In this document: one piece after another, positions 1 through 8,223 of the stretch | How positions within the stretch are numbered: position 1 is the first letter of the stretch | How the letters are laid out: every line of letters begins with the position of its first letter | Assembly (NCBI GenBank): GCA_006503475.1 | Contig: RSEH01000017.1 | Coordinates: 62,001-126,000 of the forward strand | DNA from: Stentor roeselii | Lineage: Eukaryota > Ciliophora > Heterotrichea > Heterotrichida > Stentoridae | Reading direction: 5' to 3' | Length of the DNA: 64,000 nt | Notes under the pieces: model-generated | What the model saw: only the letters and a program-made list of their open reading frames with translations | Databases searched by the model: none | What the model was told of the DNA's origin: nothing | Position numbers and translations under genes: made by a program

Positions 1-623
1 CCGGAAGTTACTTAAACTACATCGATTTCCACTCAAAGTACCAAGACTGTAACAAAAAATGCGAAAAAGAAAAGTCCAAAGCTTATTTCGATTTTTTATT
101 TGAAAATTCAGGACTTTCTGACTCACCTTCAGGAATTTTAACGATAGTTGTTAGTTCTGAGTTTCTTTTTGAAGAAATTATTAAGATTTCTAAATGTACA
201 GTGGAATTTCAGGAGGTTTTTGATGGAGGGAAGACTGGGGTTGTTGTGATGCAGGATGGACTTATGAGGTCTGATACTGTTTTTTATGTGGAAAGAATGG
301 TTGTGCCTGGATTGACTAGGGCTAAGTTTGTGGTTGAAATTGATATCAATGGGACTCATCAGAATGGCGTGGATATTTTGGCTAGTCTTAAGTATGAGTT
401 TGAAGATAATATTCATCCTGAGTTCTCTGTCAATGGCATCTTGAGAAAATCTGAAATTTCTGAGAAAGAGGAAAAAAGTTATTTACTTCCTGTTATCTTG
501 AGTATTTCTCTTGGACTTGTTGTTTTAGTGGCATCGATTGTTGTTTATCATAAATGCAAAAAGAGAATTTATGAGAATCCTCCTCAACAAGATGCATCGT
601 TTAACAAAACTAGCCAAATTTAA
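1..623 (+). CDS. Type I membrane protein, 3' part only
   Basis: The frame is open from base 3 to a TAA at 621-623, and no start codon is visible, so the gene begins upstream of the window. About 206 residues are seen. The first part has three cysteines and looks like an extracytoplasmic domain with beta-strand-like alternation and an N-glycosylation sequon (NGT). A single hydrophobic segment near residue 165 (around bases 480-550) is followed by a basic stop-transfer stretch (HKCKKR) and a short polar tail of about 20 residues. This is the layout of a type I single-pass membrane protein. I do not recognise the family; it does not resemble the sorting receptor at 35.9-37.3 kb beyond the topology. 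No intron is evident. Confidence 0.75.
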   Translation, partial: GSYLNYIDFHSKYQDCNKKCEKEKSKAYFDFLFENSGLSDSPSGILTIVVSSEFLFEEIIKISKCTVEFQEVFDGGKTGVVVMQDGLMRSDTVFYVERMVVPGLTRAKFVVEIDINGTHQNGVDILASLKYEFEDNIHPEFSVNGILRKSEISEKEEKSYLLPVILSISLGLVVLVASIVVYHKCKKRIYENPPQQDASFNKTSQI

Positions 624-768
624 GGATGATAGCTAAAATTATCGCAATCTTAATTTGTATAGAATATATGATAATATAGATTTAAGGTCTCAAGTCAATC
701 AAACCATGATAAATCCCGTTCAAACAACTCTTATCTATCACTAAACCATATTATCTCATAATTAACAT

Positions 769-1551
769 ATGATGAACCTATTTCGATTCCCATCCGATCT
801 AGCAACCCCTCCCTACATCAACAAGGCCATATCTCTGATCTGCATAATAATCTACCATCTAACCTTCCTTCAAAGTTACCAAATATCAATCTACATAGCC
901 CAGCCTCGTTCTCTACTAGAAAAAAATTCCTGGCAACAACTACTAACCTATCCATTCCACCATCTAGGTCTAGGCCACTTATTCTTCTCCCTTCTGTCCT
1001 TTTCTCACTTTTCAAGCAAGATTGAGTCTCAAAAAGGTTCCTTAAAATTTTTGATTAGTTTTCTGCTGCTGACCTTGATTCTCGGCCTTTTCTCTTCAGT
1101 TTCGCTTTACTTGGCAGGGTCTCTATGGAAAAACAATGCGAAATACCTGAAGGCTTATCCAGTTGCGGGTCTTTGGCCTATCACTTCAGTTTACATGGTT
1201 GAAACTTTCACTCGGCAACCTGAAAGCAAGACTCAGTTTTTAGTTTTGCCTTTTGAGATTAAAGCTAAGTGGTATCCAATTTGTTTTTTGTTGTTCTGGG
1301 CTTTTAGTTTAGAATATGTTTGGGATATTGGGGTTGGGGTGATTGTTGGATATGCTCGTATGTTTTATTTAGGGTTTTCTAATGCTATTGATTTGGTTTT
1401 GAATAATTCTTTTCTTAATGAATCGGCGGAGAGGTTGAGCAGCAGCTGCTGGGATTTCTTGCAGAATGTTCAAGAAAAATTTCAAGGGTTGGACGTGCGA
1501 GAATCAAAATTAAAAAACATAAAATCATCAAGTCTAGATTCAATAACTTGA
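769..1551 (+). CDS. Rhomboid-like pseudoprotease (UBAC2/derlin type)
   Basis: A 260-residue protein with about five or six hydrophobic segments. The order of features resembles UBAC2 and other derlin-like rhomboid relatives: an N-terminal helix, a loop with W..LTYPFHHLGLGHLFF, then a GLWP turn, and a late helix followed by a short tail. In active rhomboid proteases the catalytic serine sits in a GxSx motif. Here the matching place reads PVAGLWPIT, so I infer a non-catalytic family member, probably in the ER. The C-terminal 60 residues are polar. ATG ATG at 769-774 opens the frame. The TGA stop lies only 11 bp before the ATG of the next gene on the same strand. Another rhomboid-fold family such as TMEM115 remains possible. 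Confidence 0.6.
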   Translation: MMNLFRFPSDLATPPYINKAISLICIIIYHLTFLQSYQISIYIAQPRSLLEKNSWQQLLTYPFHHLGLGHLFFSLLSFSHFSSKIESQKGSLKFLISFLLLTLILGLFSSVSLYLAGSLWKNNAKYLKAYPVAGLWPITSVYMVETFTRQPESKTQFLVLPFEIKAKWYPICFLLFWAFSLEYVWDIGVGVIVGYARMFYLGFSNAIDLVLNNSFLNESAERLSSSCWDFLQNVQEKFQGLDVRESKLKNIKSSSLDSIT

Positions 1552-1562
1552 ATAATTTAAAA

Positions 1563-2924
1563 ATGTTTATCCTGTTAATCGTTAAAGCCTTATCATCTGC
1601 AATAATCGAACTAGAGCAAGAAAACGAAGAACTCCGTCTAACAAATGAAATTCTCCACAAGCAACTAAAGGACCTAGGTAAGTTTTCAAACATTCAACTT
1701 CTAGTCGAAGAAGACTACGAGTACAACAAAGTAAAACTAAAAGCCTTACTAGAAGAATTCGATGAAAGCCTCAGTCATTCCATCAAGCTTTCCCTATGCG
1801 AGCAAGTTCTTTACTACCTAGAAGTCCTAAATCTAGACCTTCAAATCTTAAATTCTCCTCCAGACCCAATCGAAAGCGAGTCACTATCTTCATTCACTTC
1901 CTCCCTTCGCCAACAAATAGAAAACCTTCAAACAGCGCAAGTCAACCAAGAGTTCAAACAAGCCTACTCAAGCCTTCGACTTTCCATCAGTCAAAAAGAC
2001 GAGTCAATAAAATCTCTTCAGTTAGAAAATGCGAAACTTCTCGGAAATCTCGACTCTTCACATTCAGAACTGGAAAAACTCACCCAGCGCCTTGATCACG
2101 AAAACTCAAAACTAGAAAATCTAACAAAATCACTGGAATCTACAAAATCAGGACAAACAGATCGTCTTGAAACCTTAAAAAATTCACTTTCGAATGAAGA
2201 AAACTTGTCAAAATCGAAGGAAATTTCAGATTTTCAGAAAATTCAGAAAAATCAGGATGAATTGATCTTGAAGCTTCAAACAAGTAACACCCAGCAGAAT
2301 TTAAAAATAGAAGAACTTGAAATGCAAAAAGTTAACCTTTTGGCGAAAATTCGAGGACTGAATAACTCGATTTTGAGATTGGAAAATGAAATTCAAACAA
2401 GAGACTTGCAGGTTCTTGAGTCGCAGAAGAAGTTTGAAGAGTTTAGAAGAGATGTCGAGTTGGAAACGAATAATGAAATCATCAGCTTGAGGAGAGAAGA
2501 GGAGTAAGAACCAATCAGAGTCCTTAAACAAGAAGTTGAAAGTATTCAAAGCAAACAGATGAAGTTACTTGAAGACCTTACTAACTGCTCTAAAGAACTT
2601 GATACGCTCGAAATGGAAAAAAGACAAAAAGAAAATGATGTCAAAGAACTCGAAGTCGCAATCGAAGAAATCAGAAACAGCATCAAAAGTGCAAAAGAAA
2701 CCAGCAATCAAGAAATCGAGATGATGAAGGCAAAGTTAAAAGAAAATCAAAAAAACCTTGAAAACCTCCAAAATCAACTCGATGAGGCCTTAGTGAAAGT
2801 TTCATCCCAAAACTCAGAAATTAAAACTCTTAATGAAAAACTCTCAGACCTGCATTACTTCAAAGAAAATAATTTGCAGGGTAAAGGAAATCTTCGTGGT
2901 TTTCCCTATCGTCAACACAGCTAA
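1563..2924 (+). CDS. Coiled-coil protein, two exons
   Basis: The first exon (1563-2503) and second exon (2519-2924) join in frame across a 15-nt intron, giving 448 residues. From about residue 15 to the end the sequence is rich in E, K, L, Q and S with heptad-like leucines, so most of the protein should be coiled coil. The stretch around residues 60-120 is less charged and may be globular. The family is not recognised; ciliates have many such structural proteins. The ATG at 1563 follows the previous gene's stop by 11 bp, so the leader must be extremely short or overlap that gene. The stop lies 5 bp from the stop of the convergent transporter gene. Confidence 0.75.
2504..2518 (+). other. 15-nt intron
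   Basis: GTAAGAACCAATCAG interrupts the coiled-coil gene. Read unspliced, it brings an in-frame TAA; removed, the frame runs on for 134 codons of the same composition. A is at position 10. Confidence 0.9.
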
Positions 2925-2929
2925 TTTAA

Positions 2930-3877
2930 CTAATCCGATTTTTCAATCTCTACAACTAAACTAGTGGTAGTTCCTTTCATGATCTCCTGAGTTCTACTCA
3001 CAACATTTTTCCCTTCTCCATGAACCTCGACTTTAAAAGAGCCGATGACATCACTAGAATTAATCATCCAGAACTTTTCTTCTTTAACAGCAACGACGCC
3101 TTCAACTAAAGAGATTTCTCTAATCTTTTTATGAATATTTTCACGAGTTTTTCCAGAAGGTGAGCAAAGAAGTAAAATATTTCCATTTCGTATCAAGAAA
3201 GGACGAATAAGCAAGCATGCGACGATAATCCAGATAATGTTAAGAGCTGCTTCTGTGTGATACAAAGGATACGCTAAACATTCAAACTCAAAGTAAAGAC
3301 TAAAAACCCTAATCAATTCAGTCACCAGCAGCCCTAAGCAATGCAAGGCAACTACTCCAAGATTATCATTCAAAAACCGAAATTTCCCAAAAAGATAAGG
3401 CCAGAGATGAATGAAAAACAAGGAGTGAATCAAAGATTTCACTGAAAAAATTTTCAAAAGTTCTTGATTCGAGTCAGAAGCTTCTCCTGATAGAATTTCG
3501 TGAGCGGCTTCAAAAAATGAGTAGAAACTGATGAAAAGGATGAAGATCGAGTTGCCGAAGGCTGTAATTATTTGAGCTCGAGAATACCCGAATGGGCAGA
3601 AGTGGTCTGGGGACTCGTGCTTTGATGTGTAGGATAAAGCGATCATCGCTGCCCAGATGCATAAAGCGTGGAATAGCGTGTGGAAACCTTCGGATACCAC
3701 GTGACTGTCGGATGTGCTAAAACCGTAAAATACCTCGAATATACTTGAGGTCACCAGGATTGATGAGTATATTATCAACACTTTTCCTTCGTAAGTTGTC
3801 CAACCTGTTGACGCGTAGGTTATGAAAAACTTTAAAGATGTTTCTGAGTGGTGATGATGGTGGTGATGGTCACACAT
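2930..3877 (-). CDS. CDF/SLC30-type transporter with altered metal site
   Basis: This 315-residue protein begins with seven consecutive histidines and has about six membrane segments and a soluble C-terminal domain, the layout of cation diffusion facilitators (zinc transporters, ZnT5/7 and Msc2 branch). A segment reading FGYSRAQIITAFGN matches the conserved region before the third helix. The usual zinc site is HxxxD in helices 2 and 5. Here helix 2 reads HTLFH and helix 5 reads HCLGL, so both aspartates are missing. The family includes non-transporting partners such as ZnT6, and this may be one; a changed metal preference is the alternative. The membrane would be Golgi or ER by family precedent. 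The start lies 90 bp from the divergent TMEM164 gene. Confidence 0.75.
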   Translation of the reverse strand: MCDHHHHHHHSETSLKFFITYASTGWTTYEGKVLIIYSSILVTSSIFEVFYGFSTSDSHVVSEGFHTLFHALCIWAAMIALSYTSKHESPDHFCPFGYSRAQIITAFGNSIFILFISFYSFFEAAHEILSGEASDSNQELLKIFSVKSLIHSLFFIHLWPYLFGKFRFLNDNLGVVALHCLGLLVTELIRVFSLYFEFECLAYPLYHTEAALNIIWIIVACLLIRPFLIRNGNILLLCSPSGKTRENIHKKIREISLVEGVVAVKEEKFWMINSSDVIGSFKVEVHGEGKNVVSRTQEIMKGTTTSLVVEIEKSD

Positions 3878-3905
3878 ATATAATAGATTGGATTTAGAAG
3901 ATTAA

Positions 3906-3935
3906 AGGGTTTGAGGGGTTTGAGGGGTTTTAAGT
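3906..3935 (+). repeat. Short G-rich direct repeat between divergent genes
   Basis: Three G runs separated by TTTGA (GGGTTTGAGGGGTTTGAGGG and following bases) lie in the 90-bp spacer between the transporter and the TMEM164 gene. The repeat is too short to be an internal telomere block. It could be a promoter element or a three-run G-rich structure. Function is unknown. Confidence 0.5.
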
Positions 3936-3967
3936 GATGAATACTGATTTACAAAAGTACCTCATAA

Positions 3968-4840
3968 ATGTCTGACTTCCAAGATATCCTCCTCACTCTA
4001 AAAAATATTCTCATAGGCAAGACCTACTCCCCAGACCGTGAAATCTTGGAAGACGGAGGCGAAAAATGTTACAACCAGCTTTCAAACACCTTTCGTTTTT
4101 CAATCTATTTCGGTATGGTAACCAAAAAATAGTTTTTCTTTCACCTTCTTCTCTACATATTCAAAACGAAGTCTCACATAAAAAATCTAAAACCATCCTC
4201 TCTCCCATCATCATTACCAGAAAAAATCCTAGGCTGGCTTCAACTCCTAATCTTTTTACTTCAAATGCTAGGTAAAGGAATGAGCCACCGTTTAATATTC
4301 TTTTTCAACCACTGCCACTTATGCACTTTCCTTCAAGGTTACTTATTGATAAGCAAATCAACAGCAACCAACACAATTTTATTTGCAGATACAATAGTTT
4401 GGAGCACAGGCGCGTAAGAATTAAGAAGTTTTCTTGCTTTACTCAACCCACAGACAGGTTTTATTTCTTTTCCAGGAGAACTTGAATTGTTTTGGGTCCA
4501 GCATGTTTTGACAGGGTTTTTAGTGCCCTTGGCCTTGGTTTATTTCGGAAGGTATTCTTGTGAACCAAGTGTTTGGAATATTCTTTATGTGAAAAAAATT
4601 TAGGGATATCGAAGCTTTTCTTGGTATTGCAGAATTGTGCAAGGACCTTTGTCTGTCATTACATGGGCTAATGTTAATTTTCAGCTGTGCTTTCCTGAAA
4701 TGCATCCACTTTACTTGTATTTTGGAAAATGGTTTTTACTTGTTGGAGAACTTAGTGTTATTCTTTTGAGCTTTGTGTTTGTTAAGGGGATTCATTTTTT
4801 GGCTTTGGCTTTTAGGGGAAGAAAATTAAAGAAAATGTAG
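3968..4840 (+). CDS. TMEM164: TMEM164-like membrane acyltransferase, four exons
   Basis: Three 15-nt introns split the gene; splicing gives 275 residues. Without splicing every frame is soon blocked. The protein has about seven hydrophobic segments. It carries FNHCHLCTFLQGYLL, which matches the NPCH block of animal TMEM164, and FPGELELFWVQHVL, which matches its FELEIYYIQHV block. The cysteine and histidine of these two blocks are the conserved pair thought to be catalytic in TMEM164, an ER/Golgi enzyme that moves polyunsaturated acyl chains to ether phospholipids. A further match is the region after WANVNFQLCFPEMHP, equivalent to the animal EVNLNNMLCPAISDP. The ATG at 3968 gives a soluble N-terminus of about 45 residues. 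Confidence 0.85.
4118..4132 (+). other. 15-nt intron 1 of TMEM164-like gene
   Basis: GTAACCAAAAAATAG, phase 0 after codon 50, A at position 10. A 20-nt GT...AG alternative begins at 4113; the 15-nt version fits the other introns and keeps the frame. Confidence 0.85.
4414..4428 (+). other. 15-nt intron 2 of TMEM164-like gene
   Basis: GTAAGAATTAAGAAG, phase 2. Removal joins TGGSTGA-type turn residues to FLALLNPQTGF, a block conserved with animal TMEM164. A is at position 10. Confidence 0.88.
4589..4603 (+). other. 15-nt intron 3 of TMEM164-like gene
   Basis: GTGAAAAAAATTTAG, phase 0. It is the only intron in the window with GTG instead of GTA at its 5' end. A is at position 10, and removal restores the frame into the last two membrane segments. 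Confidence 0.85.
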
Positions 4841-5158
4841 GATTTAGGTTAGAAGTAAGGTTTGGAAGATTTTATGGGTTTTGGGAGGGTTTGGGTGGGT
4901 TTTAGGAATGATTGATTTGGATTTTGTGAGATTTTGGTTAGAATTTGTAGTATTAACGATTTTGTGAATGATGAATTTTTAGATATGAATATGATTTCAG
5001 TATTCCTTTCTATAAGCTGAATTATCTGACAAGATCTTTGATATTAAGTAATCCTAGATATTCTTTGAAAATAATCTTTTAAGCAATATAATAAAAAAGG
5101 CAAATAAAGAGTCAGGTAAATAAAATTCTCAAATTCCAAACTCATAATTTTCTACTAA
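4841..5158. other. Intergenic, convergent genes
   Basis: This 318-bp spacer lies between the TMEM164 gene and the first RNase gene. The left half is rich in G and T on the plus strand, the right half in A and T. No coding relic, hairpin or repeat worth naming was seen. Confidence 0.6.
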
Positions 5159-5752
5159 TTAAGAAATCGGCATCACAAATCCACTACTACACCCAGACTG
5201 ATTTACCTTACAATCAATCCAATTAAAACTATGATCATAGCAAAACATGATTGACGCCAGCAAGTAGCTATTTCCAACTCGTGAGCAATAAAACGTTGGA
5301 ACATGACTAAAAGCACTAGCGGCTTTACCAACCTGATAAACATTTGTATTACTTGGAACAATCCCTTGAGATGCAAGAACACCCTGCGGGTTGAGTATCT
5401 GAAACAAGTTAACAGTTTTAGAGAAATAAACATCACAAGGCAAAAGAGGGTCAATACAAGTTCCATGCTTAGTCCATTCATGCTGCCAAAAAGAGAGATT
5501 GTCTCCCGTGTAAGAAATCCAGCAAGTCAACAAAAGGTTTTGAGTCTGCTGAGTGATGCTAAAAGGTTGATTTCCACAGAATGAAGGATAAGTTCCATCC
5601 CAATTATCAGTCCACATGCCATGAATATTGAAGGCATTAGAAAGATACCCTGCTGGACATGTAAGAGTGATACAATTAGTCGGCTTCCACTCAATCATCA
5701 AAGCATTGAAGTCGTATCCTAAAACGACGCAGATAACAACTGACAGCCACAT
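5159..5752 (-). CDS. Secreted RNase T2, copy 1
   Basis: A 197-residue RNase T2 family endoribonuclease that cleaves RNA through 2',3'-cyclic phosphate products. A short signal peptide ends near residue 12. The two active-site segments are present: FNIHGMW with H44, and HEWTKHGTC with H91, E92 and H96. All residues needed for catalysis are therefore in place. The usual proline after HGLW is threonine here. Eight or more cysteines fit the family's disulfide pattern. It would act in the secretory route, food vacuoles or medium. It is the last of three tandem copies on this strand, with 169 bp to the next. Confidence 0.93.
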   Translation of the reverse strand: MWLSVVICVVLGYDFNALMIEWKPTNCITLTCPAGYLSNAFNIHGMWTDNWDGTYPSFCGNQPFSITQQTQNLLLTCWISYTGDNLSFWQHEWTKHGTCIDPLLPCDVYFSKTVNLFQILNPQGVLASQGIVPSNTNVYQVGKAASAFSHVPTFYCSRVGNSYLLASIMFCYDHSFNWIDCKVNQSGCSSGFVMPIS

Positions 5753-5921
5753 TTATAATACTGGCTTAGTAATGACGTCATCAGGACACGGAATATAAGA
5801 AACTTACGAGAAAAACTTAAAAGTTAGCCATGATCATAATAATTATAAGTAAAAAATGTCAATTTTACCTTTGATGCCATATTCGATGATCAACTAGGCT
5901 TAATTTCGAATAACTAATTAT

Positions 5922-6521
5922 CTAAGCCGAGGGCATCAAGAAATCAACTCCGCATCCTTTTTGAGTAGTTCTGCAGTTAATCCAATTGAATGACTTGTCA
6001 AAGCAGAATGTCACTTCTGATAACAAAACTCGTTTACTCGCGTCTGTCAAGCAGTTCATGGTTGTATTTCTTGAAAAAGCTGTCAAAGCTTTAGAAACTT
6101 GATATTTCGTTGAGTTGCTTGGAACGATTCCAACACTTGAAAACTGTGTCACGATGTTGAGGGCGAAGAAGAGATTCGCGGTGTCTAAGAAGTAATCATT
6201 GCAAATCAACGAAGGTGTGACACAGGTTCCATGTTTCGACCACTCATGATACCAGAAATCAGTCACGTTTGGGTTGTAAGAAAGCCAGCACTCTAAAAGG
6301 ATGGCTTTGGTTGAGTTGGTTATGGTAAACGTGTCAGTTGTTGGACAATTCGAAGGGTAAGTACCGTTCCAGTTATCAGGCCACAGTCCATGGATGTTGA
6401 AGTTGTTTGAAAGAAAACCATTCACACAGCTATGCAAAGCGCACTGAGAAGGCTTCCACTGAACGACAAGGCTGTTGTAGTCATAAGCAAAAGCAGTGCT
6501 AATCAACAAAAGAGCCCACAT
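5922..6521 (-). CDS. Secreted RNase T2, copy 2
   Basis: A 199-residue RNase T2 with signal peptide (MWALLLISTAFA), active-site segment I FNIHGLWPDNW with H44, and segment II HEWSKHGTC with H92, E93 and H97. It is the most canonical of the three copies. Several NxS/T sequons suggest N-glycosylation. The spacing to copy 3 is 105 bp. The three proteins share length, cysteine layout and the unusual NWDGTYP/NWNGTYP stretch, so the cluster most likely arose by local duplication. The duplication is not recent, because the DNA differs widely between copies. Confidence 0.94.
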   Translation of the reverse strand: MWALLLISTAFAYDYNSLVVQWKPSQCALHSCVNGFLSNNFNIHGLWPDNWNGTYPSNCPTTDTFTITNSTKAILLECWLSYNPNVTDFWYHEWSKHGTCVTPSLICNDYFLDTANLFFALNIVTQFSSVGIVPSNSTKYQVSKALTAFSRNTTMNCLTDASKRVLLSEVTFCFDKSFNWINCRTTQKGCGVDFLMPSA

Positions 6522-6626
6522 TTATACACCTCCTTATTCACTACATATTCTTCTCCAAGAAACTTTAAACTACTGAGAAAATTTTCAAGTTTTTCATCAT
6601 GTCTTCCTATTCTATCTAATTAATAT

Positions 6627-7223
6627 CTAATTCGCAGGGATCAACATAAAACCATTCCCACAAGTCCCTTGAGTCCCTTTACAGCTTATCCAGGTAAAAC
6701 TCGCATCATAGCAGAACTTGACCTCATTCAAATAATAAACATTTCCCAGTCTACTACACCCAACAATCGGTGTTCGAGTAAAGGCTCCAATAAACTGATT
6801 CACTGTATAAGTCGCAGAAGTACTCGGAACGATTCCGAACACTGACAAGATTTTTAAAATGTTTCTAGCAACGAAAATATTCACTGTTGTATTAAAATAA
6901 ACGTCACAAGTCAAAGCTGGACTTGCACAAGTCCCTCGCTTTAACCATTCATGTTCCCAGAAACCCTGCGGGTTTCCTTGACTTGAAAGCCAATAAATCT
7001 GAAGCAAGTCTTGGGTTTGACTCGTTATGTTGAAGGTGGAGTTGCTGCAGAATGTTGGAGATGAACCGTCCCAAAACTGAGGCCAGAGACCGACTATGTT
7101 GAAGTCTGTTGAAAGGTAACCTGAAGTGCAACTTGACAGCTTGCAGACTGTTGGCTTCCATTGAATAATAAGACTGTTGTCGTCGTAGGCTGATGACAGG
7201 GAAAACAAGATTAGCAGGAACAT
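6627..7223 (-). CDS. RNase T2-like pseudoenzyme, copy 3
   Basis: A 198-residue paralogue that aligns almost residue for residue with copy 1 and keeps the signal peptide and most cysteines. Both catalytic histidines are replaced: residue 44 is valine (FNIVGLW) and residue 96 is arginine (HEWLKRGTC). H91 and E92 remain. The cysteine at position 77, which is C in copies 1 and 2, is tyrosine here. RNase T2 cleavage needs the two lost histidines as acid and base, so this protein should not cleave RNA. The open frame, intact signal peptide and preserved fold residues argue against a simple pseudogene. It may bind RNA or act as a decoy, inhibitor or secreted scaffold; that is inference. Confidence 0.9.
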   Translation of the reverse strand: MFLLILFSLSSAYDDNSLIIQWKPTVCKLSSCTSGYLSTDFNIVGLWPQFWDGSSPTFCSNSTFNITSQTQDLLQIYWLSSQGNPQGFWEHEWLKRGTCASPALTCDVYFNTTVNIFVARNILKILSVFGIVPSTSATYTVNQFIGAFTRTPIVGCSRLGNVYYLNEVKFCYDASFTWISCKGTQGTCGNGFMLIPAN

Positions 7224-7463
7224 TTTTATAGTCTTGTTATGGCTTGATTAATGGCAGGGAATTGAAGAAATCTTCGAAAATTATAAGAAAAATCTGAGAT
7301 TTTATGAGAAAGTTTTAGGGTTTTTAGTAAAATATAAGAGATGTTAAGATGAAAGAATGAGAAAAAGTTTGATTTTAGGAAAAATCAATGAAATTAGAGG
7401 AAAATATGAAATTTTAACTTTTTAATGAATAAATTGTGATAAGTTAATAATAGCTGAAGATAA

Positions 7464-8090
7464 ATGAAAAAAGCTACTGTCGCGATTTTAGGAGGAAGTT
7501 TCGACCCGCCCCATTCAGCTCATTTATTCGTGGCTGAGTTGGTGAAAAACTTTGCTGATGAGGTGTGGATTATTCCATGTGGGCCTCGACCTGACAAGCC
7601 AAAGCTAACGTCTTATGATATGAGACTTGAAATGTGTCGGCAGGCTTTTCCTTCTTTTTTTGTTTCTAACTTCGAAGAAGAAAAATCGATGATTCCGACT
7701 TACTTGTTGATTAGTCAGATAAGCGAGATTTACAATGACAAAATATTTTCGTTCGTGATTGGAGTTGATTTACTTGAAAGTCTTCACACTTGGCACTCCG
7801 CTGGTAGACTTATTAATGAAGTCAACTTCTTGGTAGTCAACAGGGGAGGATATAACTTGACATCTAGAATTCAAGAAGAATACATGTCGAGAACAAATTT
7901 CACTCTAGTTGATTCTCAGTTAAAATTTGAACTTTCTTCAACAGCTATCAGACTGAAAGCCTCAGAAGTGCTAAAAAATGAAGAAGACCAAGATGAAAAA
8001 GTGGCTAAAATCAATTCAATCCTTGGAATTCCTCAAGTTTCTCAGTTTATAGTTCAAAACAATCTATACATCAATTACTCCAGCAACTAA
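7464..8090 (+). CDS. NMNAT: Nicotinate/nicotinamide mononucleotide adenylyltransferase
   Basis: A 208-residue protein of the NadD/NMNAT family, which joins ATP to nicotinate or nicotinamide mononucleotide to make the dinucleotide in NAD synthesis. The nucleotide-binding motif GGSFDPPHSAHL lies at residues 10-21, matching GxFxPxHxxH. The C-terminal SSTAIR near residue 160 matches the ISSTxxR signature. A central VIGVDLLESLHTWH resembles the family's conserved GxD..xxxxxW block. Length is typical of the compact bacterial-type or small eukaryotic enzymes. It is divergent from the RNase cluster (240 bp apart). No targeting peptide is obvious. Confidence 0.9.
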   Translation: MKKATVAILGGSFDPPHSAHLFVAELVKNFADEVWIIPCGPRPDKPKLTSYDMRLEMCRQAFPSFFVSNFEEEKSMIPTYLLISQISEIYNDKIFSFVIGVDLLESLHTWHSAGRLINEVNFLVVNRGGYNLTSRIQEEYMSRTNFTLVDSQLKFELSSTAIRLKASEVLKNEEDQDEKVAKINSILGIPQVSQFIVQNNLYINYSSN

Positions 8091-8223
8091 ATAATCAACA
8101 TCATAAAACTCATGCATCTTGCCCTTAATCCTCTTAAAATTCCAATTTCCCCTTCAAAATTTCCCTTAATCCCCAATTTTCCCACTTCTAGAACATCTTC
8201 TTCCATATCTTAACACGTAATAA

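Noticed and set aside
3906-3935. Internal telomeric repeat
   Set aside because: Only two full units of GGGGTTTGA, in a promoter-sized spacer between two intact genes, and not a known heterotrich telomere unit.
4113-4132. 20-nt intron in the TMEM164 gene
   Set aside because: A GT also occurs at 4113, but the 15-nt GTAA...TAG form at 4118-4132 fits the size and position-10 A of every other intron and keeps the frame.
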